Made by a program: the position numbers and the translations under genes. Below the pieces are notes generated by a model. That model was not told the DNA's origin. It saw nothing but the letters and a program-made list of their open reading frames with translations, and searched no databases. From Plazaster borealis (taxonomy: Eukaryota > Echinodermata > Asteroidea > Forcipulatida > Labidiasteridae), in NCBI GenBank assembly GCA_021014325.1, contig JAJGQC010000652.1, positions 62,001-126,000 of the forward strand: DNA of 64,000 nt. The letters are read 5' to 3'. Numbering within the stretch: position 1 is the first letter of the stretch; every line of letters starts with the position of its first letter. Shown in pieces: positions 37,051 through 47,180 of this stretch.

Positions 37051-37918
37051 CAACTGTCTAAAATCGGGCCCTGATCCTCACTCTGGCTGTGATGGACACC
37101 TCTGTATTTGACATTCAGCATCCAGGAGCCCAACCTCACAAGTACACTCTTCCAAGCTGTTACATTATTTGATGGACCGTGATTCTCAATTTGGCTCTGG
37201 GAGACTCCTCTGTATTTGACATTCAGCATTCAGGAGCCCAACCTCACAAGTACACTCTTCCAAGCTGTTACATTATTTGATGGACCGTGATTCTCAATTT
37301 GGCTCTGGGAGACTCCTCTGTATTTGACATTCAGCATCCAGGAGCCCAACCTCACAAGTACACTCTTCCAAGCTGTTACATTATTTGATGGACCGTGATT
37401 CTCAATTTGGCTCTGGGAGACTCCTCTGTATTTGACATTCAGCATCCAGGAGCCCAACCTCACAAGTACACTCTTCCAAGCTGTTACGTTATTTGATGGA
37501 CCGTGATTCTCAATTTGTCTCTGGGAGACTCCTCTGTATTTGACATTCAGCATCCAGGAGCCCAACCTCACAAGTACACTCTTCCAAGCTGTTACGTTAT
37601 TTGATGGACCGTGATTCTCAATTTGGCTCTGGGAGACTCCTCTGTATTTGACATTCAGCATCCAGGAGCCCAACCTCACAAGTACACTCTTCCAAGCTGT
37701 TACGTTATTTGATGGGCCTGATTCTCAATCTGGCTCTGGTGGACACCTCTGTATTTGACATTCAGCATCCAGGAGCCCAACCTCACAAGTACACTCTTCC
37801 AAGCTGTTAAGTTATTTGATGGGCCCTGATTCTCAATCTGGCTCTGGTGGACACCTCTGTATTTGACATTCAGCGTCCAGGAACCCAATCTCACAAGCAC
37901 ACTCTTCAAAGCTGTTAA
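37050..37918. repeat. 108-bp tandem repeat, about 8 copies, open on the minus strand
   Basis: 'caggagcccaacctcacaag' recurs at 37126 and then every 108 bp (one step of 107) to about 37881. 108 is a multiple of three, so the minus strand reads as a 36-residue repeat (landmarks LNVKYRGVSQSQIENHGPS and TAWKSVLVRLGSW) with no stop from 37679 to 37230. The plus strand has one stop per unit in its best frame. Flanking units are more diverged, and one lost base breaks the frame near 37715. A coding repeat on the minus strand cannot be excluded, but no start, splice signals or known domain support it. Confidence 0.9.
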
Positions 37919-37940
37919 TTGATTTATTGGTAACTAGTAA

Positions 37941-38117
37941 GAAGTAAGAGAGACAACATATGCTGAGGAGCAATGTACTATCAGAGCATCCATAAAAGAC
38001 TGTATTCATTGGGTAGTCACTTGGTACAGCCTTGAGTCCACCAAGATTCAGCCTGGAAATGCTATTCTTGAGGCATCTTACGATGAGACACTAAAGTTAG
38101 AAGATGAGTTTTATTAG
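37941..38117 (+). CDS. Possible exon fragment, unknown product
   Basis: A 58-codon open stretch plus TAG, on the opposite side of the 108-bp array from the first fragment. Its composition is protein-like: two Cys, two Trp and Tyr in IKDCIHWVVTWYSLESTK, then NAILEASYDETLKLEDEFY before the stop. No start codon is obvious and no family is recognised. Together with 36868-37050 it could be a broken gene interrupted by repeat expansion, but that is inference. Confidence 0.25.
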   Translation, partial: EVRETTYAEEQCTIRASIKDCIHWVVTWYSLESTKIQPGNAILEASYDETLKLEDEFY

Positions 38118-38655
38118 TTGAAGGGAAAAATAGCTGTCATGAGGCACTGACATAAGCAAATATTTGCTAATCTCAGGCTAATTGTTTTCTTCGGACACCA
38201 TTTAGTTCCAAATTTATGAATCAACCACTCCGTCCCAGGTTAACTGAAATTGACCATTTGAGGCATTCAGCCATTGGAAAATGTCCAAACTGTTTTAAAT
38301 AACTTGAAATCAATGCTACATGTGCCAGAGATTGACACCTCACCCCCCCCTTCCCCTAAAAAGAAAGAAAAACAAAACAATCAATGAAGAAACAAATGAA
38401 CTAAACCGCTGGGCCACGGCAAGCCACTAGATACAGAAATCCACCCCACAGCTGAGAGCTATCTAAAAATTACTCTGGTGTATTTATAATCCATTCTACA
38501 ACTTACAACAGTAACATCGTAACAAAAATGTACCCTTTTTTCTGTACATCCCATGATCTTCTACTGGGGGGGGGGGAGGTAATAAGTCATTCAGAATTTG
38601 CTTCAAGTATAAAGTAATAAACCACAAGGGAAACTGACTGGGTAAATTTTAAATA
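38118..38655. other. Unassigned region
   Basis: No gene recognised. It contains C-runs near 38342 and a G-run near 38567. Confidence 0.4.
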
Positions 38656-38656
38656 A

Positions 38657-39030
38657 TTTGGGGTTGAACAAAGAAAAGTTGACTAGAGCGGGACTAGAGC
38701 GGGATTTGAACCAACAGCCTCCGAGGTCTGAGCTATCTAGCCCTTTGTTGGCAGCCTTGTCAACATCTTTGTTGGGGGTGCCAGTCAGAAGCTGCCCCAG
38801 GTCTGGTTGTATCATAAACTTGGGTGTGATCCCTGACTACATGGCAGTTAAAAGTTGTATGGCTTCTGACTGGCACCCCTGAACAAAGATATTGACAAAA
38901 TGGGGAGACCGCTAGTATAGGGCTAGATAGCTCAGCTGGTGAAGCGCCGACAGGTTAATCCAGGAGTCGTTGGTTCAAATCCTGCTGTAGTAAATCTCTC
39001 TTTGTTCAACCCCAAAGAATTGTTTCAAAT
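38657..39030. mobile_element. Inverted pair of tRNA-derived SINE-like arms (about 370-bp palindrome)
   Basis: The right arm (38918-39022, plus strand) has a tRNA A box TAGATAGCTCAGCTGGTGAA (near 38924-38943) and a B box GGTTCAAATCC (38972-38982), then 'tttgttcaacccc'. The left arm (38657-38745) is its inverted copy: GGGGTTGAACAAAG, GGATTTGAACC (38702-38712), 'gagctatctagccc'. Further in, 'catctttgttgggggtgccagtcagaagc' pairs with 'gcttctgactggcacccctgaacaaagat'. The whole forms one large hairpin with a loop of about 70 bp. Confidence 0.85.
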
Positions 39031-39664
39031 CAAAACTTAGAGGGAGACAGCGATTCTAAGGAAGCCTCTGCAGTAATGGGGGGGGGGGGGGCTGGCTAAA
39101 TGTACAAGTATTTCAGCAAGCCAACATGCCCACCTGCAACTGTATACATGTATCCCACTGTGGACTTTTGCTTACAGCACTCGACAGATAACCATTCAGA
39201 TACATTGCCTTTCTCTTGTCTCAAAGATACATCGCTGACAAAAAGGTCTTTAAAGTAGGATCCAAATTTTAGTAGGCATGTGGAAATGATAACATTTCCA
39301 ACTTTTGGTAACCCCTGGAGTTATAGATTCCAAGGAGCTTCTGGGAACAATATCATCAGTGCTAGAGAAGTAGATCAAAGAGTAGGATGTCTTCATATCT
39401 AAAGATACGACAGGCAATTTTTTCACCAGGTGGGCACAATGAGATCTGAAATCAGATAAAAGTCTGAAATTTCTCATCCCTCTGTCTCCAATTAGCCATT
39501 TGCTTAATACCGTCATTTTTCAGTAAAAGTATATTTAAGAAAAGTGTTTCAACCTAAAATAATTTCCACAATCTCCCGTGTGCAAGTCTTGTAGCTCAGA
39601 TATTTTACTGGACCATAACTATGTTTAGACCATAATTTCTTTCTCTTTATATTAATAAGGGGAT
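39031..39664. other. Unassigned region
   Basis: A G-run lies near 39079-39090. A minus-strand frame of 88 codons (39250-39516) has ordinary composition but no recognised domain or splice context. I do not call it a gene. Confidence 0.4.
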
Positions 39665-39665
39665 A

Positions 39666-39909
39666 AAGAATATTATTTGGTTTTACCCATACACCGATGT
39701 ACTTTTCCCGAGTCCTGTGAAAAAAATCCACATGCATTATTACTCGGGTGGGATTCAAACCCACAAACATATATCTGCTCTAGAATGGCAAGGGTTGTGG
39801 GTTCTAATCCCAACCGATTTTTTTTTCTTCTTCACAGGACTCGGGAAAGTACTGAGTATAAAGTGCTTTGCACACATCTGTATATGGGTAAAACCAAATA
39901 ATATTGTAT
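39666..39909. mobile_element. Fold-back element with tRNA-like B box core, about 240 bp
   Basis: Terminal inverted repeats AATATTATTTGGTTTTACCC (left) and GGGTAAAACCAAATAATATT (right) enclose paired inner blocks 'ttttcccgagtcctgtga'/'tcacaggactcgggaaa'. The core has GGGATTCAAACCC and, inverted, GGGTTCTAATCCC, both B-box-like. Several small open frames on both strands are by-products. Confidence 0.82.
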
Positions 39910-40489
39910 GAGGTGGTTTCGACTTGACAAGCTACAGTGTGCATTAGTAAATTAAATGTATGTTGACTTTGTGGTTGTGAGGTCACCGGCCTTTTCTTCC
40001 ACAAGACTCTGGATTGTGGTCCAGTGAGTATTTTGAGCCAAGTCGATGGTGATGATTATGAAAAGCCAAAGATAACCCCTTCAAAAGTATTTCAAAAATT
40101 AGCCCAGGCTTCAATTGTGATTTTAAAGTTTAAATTTACTTGTAACTGATCATTTTACATGTTTAATCCTAAATATTTTAATAATAAGTATGGCTCACCA
40201 CACCTCCCAATGACCAAATCAACACAAAGGCAATTATTTTGTAATCTTTCCATTATGGTTGATATTTTCATTTTTATTCCATTACCCAAGTTTGATCTAC
40301 ACATGACATTTTTGTATTAATGAATACAAAAGTGGTTTTAAAACAGATCATTCAGTTGTTGTAACTCCCCGACCCTTCCCTGGTTTACCCTTGGGTATTG
40401 GCCGTCTTCACAAATCATTGCCCTTTCCATAATTGGTTTAAATAATAATTGTGGTTCCGACAAAGATGAAGAGAATCTGAAACAGTATT
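39910..40489. other. Unassigned region
   Basis: No gene or strong repeat was found here. Confidence 0.4.
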
Positions 40490-40599
40490 TTGATTGATTT
40501 ATTTATTTTCTTTTTTTTAGGGGGTCAACAACTGATTCTTTCAGAGAAAACATTCTCTTTAAAATACAAATTTTTTCAGCGAAAAACGAAAAGCCCATC

Positions 40600-40757
40600 T
40601 TTGAACCGAACCAACCAAATGAACAATCAACTTGTGATTTTGCAAGTCAATAAAACCAACCGACCTATCAACTTGTTATATGCAAGTCAATTAAATCAAA
40701 TGAGTAATTAACTTGTTATCTGTGCAAGTCAATTAAACCAAATAAACTATCAACTAG
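40600..40757. repeat. About 50-bp tandem repeat, 3 copies
   Basis: 'atcaacttgt', 'gcaagtcaattaaaccaa' and 'atgaacaatcaacttg' recur at about 40618, 40668 and 40707, with drift between copies. Confidence 0.7.
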
Positions 40758-40759
40758 AT

Positions 40760-41925
40760 TTTAAATGTGTTTGTGAATAATTATTATCTCTGTAATCATT
40801 GGTGTCTGTCATTCTCTATCCTCAGGCTTATTTGGCAAGTTCGGTGATGAACTACAACTGAAATCTTCTTTAGAATGTATTTGCTTTAAACACGATTTCA
40901 ATATAGAGATGGTTCCACACTTGACGTTTATGTGAACAAAATTGTGAATAACCACTGAATAAGAGTATGGGGAAAATGACAAGTCTAGTGGCCATTCACA
41001 ACACTTTTGGGATTAATTGGTTTAAAAAACATTATCTTTGGGTTACAAGAACTTGCACAATCTTCACGACTTTATAGGGCCTACTCAACATGTGCTTTTA
41101 AAAACATTCCAAAGTGGCCACACTCTGTAGTGCACTTTTCACAATGTTGTAGATCAAAAAACTGTTAAGCAGCTATTAGTCTAACTGTTAAGCAAAGTGT
41201 AATCACAATACAAATGACCTTTAAGATCAATCCAAGTGCTTTGTGAAATCCAGCCCAGGTCTTTCACTTGCTTAGCAATTAAAATTTCACCTGCTTAGCA
41301 ATTAAGATTGATACACAGCTTCGCTCTTTGTGAAATCGAGTCCCATTTTACACATGCGTGCAGAAGAAACACAGCACAACATTTTACTGCATAGTGTCTA
41401 ATACTACCCTCAAGAAAGTTTAGAGGGCAGTACAACACAACTTCATTGTGTCAGTTACAAGTTGAACTGCGCAAGTTGTCACACATACAATTTCATCCAC
41501 GCCCCTAAATTCTGACATTGGCTGAATCAAAATACGAGTTCAACTCTAAACCAGCTCAGAATTACATTTTTATACAGGTTTACACTCAATAAATAAGCAA
41601 AATTACTATTTAATGTTTACTCTCTATTTGTAAGAAAAACATTCATCAAAGAAAGTTTTACCTGACAATTTGCACCATAGTTTAATCCCGAATGTAAACA
41701 AACCCAGTTTTATTGATAAAAGATGTGTGACGTCATCTAATTAGTATGCGTGACTCGGTCAATAAGCAGACGATAACTTCATAATTTGTCTACTTTATTT
41801 TTGTACTCGGAAAGTTCCAATTCAATAAGCATCACACGAATAAAAGTCTATACATTACAACATAATGTAATTTTACCATCACAAATAAAGGTGTTTATGT
41901 AGCTCACATACTAGAAAATAATATT
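40760..41925. other. Unassigned upstream region with decayed 'gcttagcaa' repeat
   Basis: 40760-41100 shows nothing clear. 41155-41350 has several 'taagcag'/'cttagcaatta' motifs and 'ctttgtgaaat', which resemble a decayed GGGCCCAATTTC-family element. The rest may be the upstream region of the candidate promoter at 41937. Confidence 0.35.
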
Positions 41926-41970
41926 TTAACATACGACCAATCATAGTGAACTACGGAAGAAGCCATCTTG
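41728..41970 (+). promoter_or_regulatory. Candidate promoter: CRE, CCAAT, ETS and YY1 motifs
   Basis: A consensus CRE TGACGTCA lies at 41728-41735. A compact cluster follows: CCAAT (41937-41941), the ETS core CGGAAG (41954-41959) and GCCATCTTG (41962-41970), a YY1-type site common at transcription starts. The order and the spacing of 10-20 bp fit a TATA-less promoter on the plus strand. A consensus donor follows 160 bp downstream. Confidence 0.45.
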
Positions 41971-42129
41971 GATTCTAATAATAGACAGTGCTTGCGAGTG
42001 TGACTCAGATGTACACTTGTGTTTGCTCACTAACACGTGTACAGTTTACATCGGAAATAAGTGATTGTTACAGTCAAACCATGGAAATATGCTGCCAAAG
42101 CTATTCGTCTTAAAGAGGGCATTATCAAG
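41971..42129 (+). other. Candidate first exon (probably 5' UTR), donor at 42129/42130
   Basis: The stretch after the YY1-like site ends in ATCAAG|GTAAGA, a strong splice donor. The ATG at 42081 opens only an 11-codon frame, so the exon is probably non-coding or the main start is downstream. One frame is open to the donor (ending AAKAIRLKEGIIK) but has no ATG. The start of transcription is a guess. No downstream exon was identified. Confidence 0.35.
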
Positions 42130-42235
42130 GTAAGATTGACGAAAGGGGGAATTACATGGTGATATTTTCGTTTCACAGTGTTGTAAATGCACAGTTTGAA
42201 AACCCTGTTTTTAGATTTCTAGCATTTAGCCACCA

Positions 42236-42420
42236 CGGCCCAATTTCATGGAGTTGCATCACTAGAACTACGAGGTTCGTTTCATATCGTCTCCACGTTC
42301 GTGGAGAAAATAGCGAAACGAACCTCATAGTTCTAGGAGTAGAGCTGCATAAGCAGAATAAAACGCTTAACAATTTTATGCTAAGCACATATGAGCAGGA
42401 TATCAGTCAAAGATGATGGT
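42236..42420. mobile_element. GGCCCAATTTCATG-type repeat with internal hairpin
   Basis: It starts like the GGGCCCAATTTC family and carries 'gctgcataagcag' and 'atgctaagca' motifs. A long hairpin sits inside: ACTAGAACTACGAGGTTCGT pairs with 'acgaacctcatagttctag' (42261-42340), with 'ctccacg'/'cgtggag' at the tip. The right boundary is unclear. Confidence 0.65.
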
Positions 42421-42440
42421 ACATATTTCTACCTCCATGC

Positions 42441-43407
42441 TAGCCCCATAAATTGGGCCAATCACTGTATTCTGTTCAGCACCATTGCAAAATGTTTGTG
42501 GATTATTAGATCTACCTGCTCCCATGAAAACTTACCACCAGGCTCGAGGATAACCGCAAGTTGGTTTTAGTTTAAAAACATTACCAGTTTTGGGAAACGA
42601 TGATTTCGTGTGACCTGTTAACGATCTTGTTGACTTGATTTGCAAGCACACGCTCAAAACTACGCCTCATTTGTTAACGCATTAGAACGATCGGCACCAG
42701 TACTTACGCTTGTTCGATAACCAGGTTTTGTCCAGTTCTCTGACAACAACGATACATCGATTGCTACATTTGAGCTGTTACCAGACTTGTTTACTCGAGG
42801 CGCCGAGAGTGCAATTTGAGTTTGTGTAGTCATTTTACTTCGCGCGGCGGCAACACTCATGCAAACGCGATCCGCTACCCGCCGGCATTTAAAGCTATTT
42901 AATTAAAGTCCTCTCTTCAGTTAATTGTTTCCGAGTAGTGTGCAATTTTGATTGTAACGATGAATTCAAATTGCACTCTCGGCGACTCCGAGTAAATCAG
43001 TCTGGTAATAGCTCAATTGTAGCAATCGATCGTGACGTTGTTGTCAGGGATCTCGACAAAACCTAGTTATCGAACCCAAACGTTAGTACTGGTGCTCGAT
43101 CCCGTTCTATAATAACGTTAACAAAAAAATGGGAGCGTAGTTCTGAGAACGTGTGTACGCCAGAAAGAGCAAGAGGTCAACAAGATCGCGTTGAGATTTT
43201 TGCAAAAGGTCACACTCAAATCATTCGATTTTCCCCAAAGTGGTAATGTTTTAATCTAAAACAAACTTGCCGGTTATCCGCAAGTACAGTTGCATCCGAT
43301 TGGTAAGTTTTCATGGGGCGGATTGTAGATCTAATAATCCACAAACATTTAATTGCAATGGTGCTGGGGCCAAGGATACGAAGTGATTGGCCCAATTTAT
43401 GGGGCTA
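42441..43407. mobile_element. Intact TAGCCCC fold-back transposon, 967 bp, 9-bp TSD (Mutator-like non-autonomous)
   Basis: Ends TAGCCCCATAAATTGGGCC and GGCCCAATTTATGGGGCTA are perfect inverted copies. Arms of about 400 bp stay alignable inward (for example 'taccagacttgtttactcg' against 'cgagtaaatcagtctggta'). CCTCCATGC flanks both sides exactly (42432-42440, 43408-43416). Long inverted arms plus a 9-bp duplication are typical of Mutator-like elements. No transposase frame is visible, so it is non-autonomous. The core resembles the GGGGACCAGACT MITE, showing exchange between families. It lies about 300 bp downstream of the candidate donor, so it may be intronic. Confidence 0.9.
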
Positions 43408-43416
43408 CCTCCATGC

Positions 43417-44222
43417 ATGAAATATGGTATTTTAGCTGGTAACCTTATTCTGGTATTAAAACATATTTTTGATTAGCTTAGCTACTTTCTTTCACATAAA
43501 GCAACGTTATGAAATTGGTCCTGCAGATCCCAGCTAACTGTGCCACGCCCGATATGGGGCAGAGGGTATCACCCCCCCCCATGTTCCCATACTGAACACA
43601 CTATTTTCCTAATGTACAGAAGTAACGCCCTAACAATCCTCTAAAGAATACCTGAGATTCCAAGCACACAAAGAAGACGCAACATCGGGATGGGAACACC
43701 ATGCTCAATAAATTACCAAATGTAGCTAACAGTGTGATATTACACACCTTACTCATGAAACGATTGAGTGATAAACGATTGAGTGATAAACATTCCAGAA
43801 TTTGAATATCACAGAACAACATACTTATCCACTGGTTTCCAGGGTTGTTGTATTCTCTTGAAAAGGCTCAACTCCTGTACGTTGTACCAGAGTGTGCACA
43901 TTATATTCTGTTTGGTTTGTGGTGGTGTCTTTCCCTGCTTTTGTATACACTGCTTCAAATCCATTATTTCACAGCCTCTTGGGGATTTTGGTCCCACAAG
44001 GGGTTTTCTATTTGACATTTTTGTAGAACATTTCTATGTTGCTTTTGTCACATGATTTGCTGAAGCAATTTAAATGCACTCTGACCACACTGTGATATGC
44101 ATTCATGAACAAAAGTAATGAAACTATTTGAAAAAACCCACTAACAAAACAATAAAACACTTTACAGAATGATTTAATCCCCTTCAACAAACACATACGA
44201 CCATTCTGCGTGAACTTCATCA
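43417..44222. other. Unassigned region
   Basis: A C-run lies near 43570. Two minus-strand frames (43809-44018 and 44008-44220) are adjacent and protein-like, with NRKPLVGPKSPRGCEIMDLK as a landmark. No family is recognised and stops separate them. A decayed coding sequence on the minus strand is possible but unproven. Confidence 0.35.
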
Positions 44223-44230
44223 GATTAGGT

Positions 44231-44717
44231 CAGTCCTACTACTTGCCGTCAACTCGCCGACTTGCCGTCAACTCGCCGACTTGCGTCAACTCGCCAACTC
44301 ATTTTCGTGCCGTCAACTCATTAAATATACATCAAAAATTTATAAATGGGGCATGGAAGTGTTAAGTCTGGGCTAAACTACATATTTCCTATGGTTTTCG
44401 GTAAAATTTCATTTACAAAAATGATTTTGTGTTGATAAATAAATAGTACCAAACATTGACATCTTGGGCCAAGACTAATCCATATGCAGGAAAAGAAAAG
44501 CGCCTCAGTTGCCATGTTGTGCAAGCGAGATAATTTTTTTCACAGGAAAAAACTAAATTTTTATTCAAATGTAACCTAAGACTTATGAGAATTCTCTTTT
44601 AGCTAATACTTTACAGTTCTATGCTTCTTTTGTGGATTTTAAATGTATATTGGAGGAGTTGACGGCGAGTTGACGGCACAAGTGAGTTGACGCAGTTGAC
44701 GGCAAGTAGTAGGACCC
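44231..44717. mobile_element. hAT-like non-autonomous transposon, 487 bp, 8-bp TSD
   Basis: GATTAGGT occurs exactly on both sides (44223-44230, 44718-44725). The ends CAGTCCTACTACTTGCCGTC and (right, inverted) GGGTCCTACTACTTGCCGTC form terminal inverted repeats. Near both ends 'gccgtcaactcgcc'-type subterminal motifs repeat three or four times. An 8-bp duplication and a CAG start on the left agree with the hAT superfamily. The right terminus reads GGG instead, and the interior has no transposase. Confidence 0.85.
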
Positions 44718-44725
44718 GATTAGGT

Positions 44726-45080
44726 TTGTCGCTCATTTCCAAGAGTCCCAAGGCCCGGAGAGATATTTCTCCCTCCAAATAAAAACACCCTACAGAAGTG
44801 AAATTTTCCAAACGTCCGAGCATCAATCTTGAAAAATGTTCCTACACCTCTCGGCAAATAGGACTATTTCTTCTCAGGGCCTATGTCATCCAAAATACCT
44901 CAAGTTGGAAGTCAACAACCCCAGGTCATAATATTGGGCAAACTTGTTTACACTTCCCCCTTTTGGGAGCTCTCAAATCTTTCTAATAGAATATTTTTGA
45001 GGGACCTACAAAATATTAATGAGGCCGACGCTCTGTTTTCTTCCTATGTAGTGTGGTGCACCCTCATCGGCAAGTGTCAC
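44726..45080. other. Unassigned region upstream of the candidate promoter
   Basis: Short open frames overlap on the plus strand (44798-44986, 44883-45179) without recognisable domains. Confidence 0.35.
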
Positions 45081-45087
45081 CACAGGG

Positions 45088-45183
45088 CAATAATACGCAT
45101 GCGTAGTTTGCAGGCTGACAAAATAATGCAGGAATTTAAGTATTTTTCATACGCGCGAACTTCGCTTGCTACCCCATGAAAAG
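45088..45183 (+). promoter_or_regulatory. Candidate TATA-less promoter
   Basis: It contains ATACGCATGCGTAG (about 45093-45106), close to the NRF1 palindrome, then CpG-containing 'tacgcgcgaacttcgc' and, at 45181-45191, AAGATGGCGGC, which is both the YY1-type start-site element and a good Kozak context. No TATA box is seen. Confidence 0.35.
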
Positions 45184-45241
45184 ATGGCGGCACACTTAAT
45201 GTTGCGCTTTCCTGAGCTCAATGATTCCGGACGAGAGAGAA
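45184..45241 (+). CDS. Candidate first coding exon, unknown gene
   Basis: The ATG in AAGATGGCGG opens a frame reading MAAHLMLRFPELNDSGRER, then a possible donor A|GTATGA at 45241/45242. Reading on without splicing meets TAG after 22 codons. The start context and the Met-Ala-Ala beginning are typical of housekeeping genes with YY1-type starts. The donor is only moderate and no second exon was found. Confidence 0.3.
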
Positions 45242-45261
45242 GTATGAGCTAGAGTGAAACA

Positions 45262-46515
45262 TAACTTGGTTTAATTGGGATGGATAGTTAATATTATCCC
45301 CCCCCCCCCTCAGCAGTGTGTAAATTTCCCATACATTGGGAAGCTAATGACGACTGTCCTCCCTCAGACCATGTTAGTTTTGCTTACAATTATTACAATC
45401 ATTTTAAAAACCCTCACGCGAGGAATCTGTTTGGTCGCACGCCCCCATGTACCTTGTCAGCACAAACTAAAAGCTTTTTTCCCAAGAGGTTTTGCTTTTT
45501 GATCTTACATTACAAACGATCTGAGTGTGTTGTTTGTATGTCCAGGTATTGCTTGTGTTAATTTAACCTTATTTGTTTGCTAAATCAATTAAGTTTCATA
45601 ATTTGGTTTCATCAACCATTGACAACTGACACACCGATTTTGTGCACAAAGGATGCTGGCAGAGTTTTTTCCTGTGTCCCCCAACCAAATCATTGACCCT
45701 TGTTGATTGACACCCCTGTAGGAAGTTAGGCATTGTCCAGATGAGGATATCGTGGCACATGAGCTGACACGTGTGTACGCTACGGTTAAGACAATGGAAA
45801 TAATAATACATGTGCCTGACAGTGGCCCTCACTGCAGGGTTTTAAATCATAGAATCACACTATAGTATTGACCCAAATTTAGGGGTTTCCCCGCCAGTTT
45901 CAACAAAACCTTCTTCAGGCACGTCTAAAATGCATATCACACCAGCATTCAACAGTACAAAAAGAAGGAGTATTTCAATGTTAACAGCTTTTATACCTTT
46001 CACGGGTCAAATAATAGGCCTATCATTTAACTTTATTAGATTGCAACGATCATTTAATCTCGTAGGAGCTAATAGCAAGAGGCTGGTCAACCATACAATG
46101 TCATCAATAAGCACACATTTTTCAAATGTTTGCGTTCAAATTCGTTTATATGGTTTATGCTTGCTGAAAGGCAGATATTCAGAGGAGAAATCATTATTCT
46201 ACAGTAATTCTAGTTATATACCCTCCCTCTAGAACGATTTGAATGAAATGATGGCTGCCCGTAATCAGTACGGACTAGTCAATAATTCTGCTGATCGTCG
46301 GACAAATTGGCCTACTCGACAACTCATTCACAGTGCATAAGATGGTACAACTATACAGCCAAAAGTACATGCCGAGATGTCAAGTACGTCAACACAGTGA
46401 AGGTTAGCAAACCAATTTTACATTATACAGAAACCAATAAAAAAAGTATAGAAACATAAGACGAAAAGGACATGTAAACAAAATTCGAGGAGATATTGAT
46501 GGATTTTTTGCGGGG
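45262..46515. other. Unassigned region
   Basis: A C-run lies at 45299-45309. Scattered short frames have no family features. No repeat was recognised. Confidence 0.35.
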
Positions 46516-46639
46516 GCATGTACATGTACAGTATGCATTTTTCAAAAGACAGACCATTGTCTCCCACTAAAACAGCTACATGTAACAGTCATAGGACGGT
46601 TTATTACCCACCAAAGCCATGTCACTACGCTTCTCTGCC

Positions 46640-47180
46640 TAAACACATCGCTAATTTGCTAAAGACTAATTGGGCAGAATAGTACCTAGGCACACAGACT
46701 CCTTTTTTTCTCACACCCTCTCTTCTTTCTGTCCACCCCCTCCCAACCCCGCCCCCTCCCAACCCTGTTGGGGCCACCTGTTCTTCTGGTAATTTTGCCC
46801 GTAACCATTTGTTCATTTTTTTCCAAACCCTGCCCCCTTTTTTCCCCCTTTCTATTTCTATCAAGAACCTTTCTGCAAATGACGCCTCAAACGTTTTTTA
46901 AGCTTGCCTTATACTTGATTCTCATTTGACACGGGGAGAAGCTTCATAATCATAACAAACACAACTTCAAGCTTTTGAACATTTTGAGTGCGTTCAAATC
47001 CTATTTTTTTCTTTGCTTGTCCTTTTAAAAAACTCTCACTATTTGATGCATATTGCATACCATCCATATGTTTTTCGTAGTCACACATGGTCTAAACTCA
47101 CGACTTGCTTGCACACGGCCACATGGATGATTTAACCCTTCCCTCTATAAACATTTTGCCCGACTCATCACAATGAAATT
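46640..47180. mobile_element. Dispersed repeat (retroelement-tail-like)
   Basis: 'gggcagaatagtacctaggcac', a pyrimidine-rich 'cctctcttctttctgtccacc', 'tttctatttctatcaagaac', 'cgtttttt' and 'aagcttgcc' lead into 'ccttccctctataaacat'. The same order appears at 3820-4210 and 49110-49640. It seems to have been inserted before the local duplication, because both copies have it at the same place. No coding part is visible. Confidence 0.55.

Noticed and set aside
38918..38995. Functional tRNA gene
   Set aside because: A and B boxes are present, but the acceptor stem does not pair, no clear anticodon arm is seen and an inverted copy lies next to it. SINE-like or fold-back origin is more likely.
45275..46232. 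Several 75-100-codon frames
   Set aside because: No motif, splice signal or repeat support; lengths are as expected by chance in this composition.
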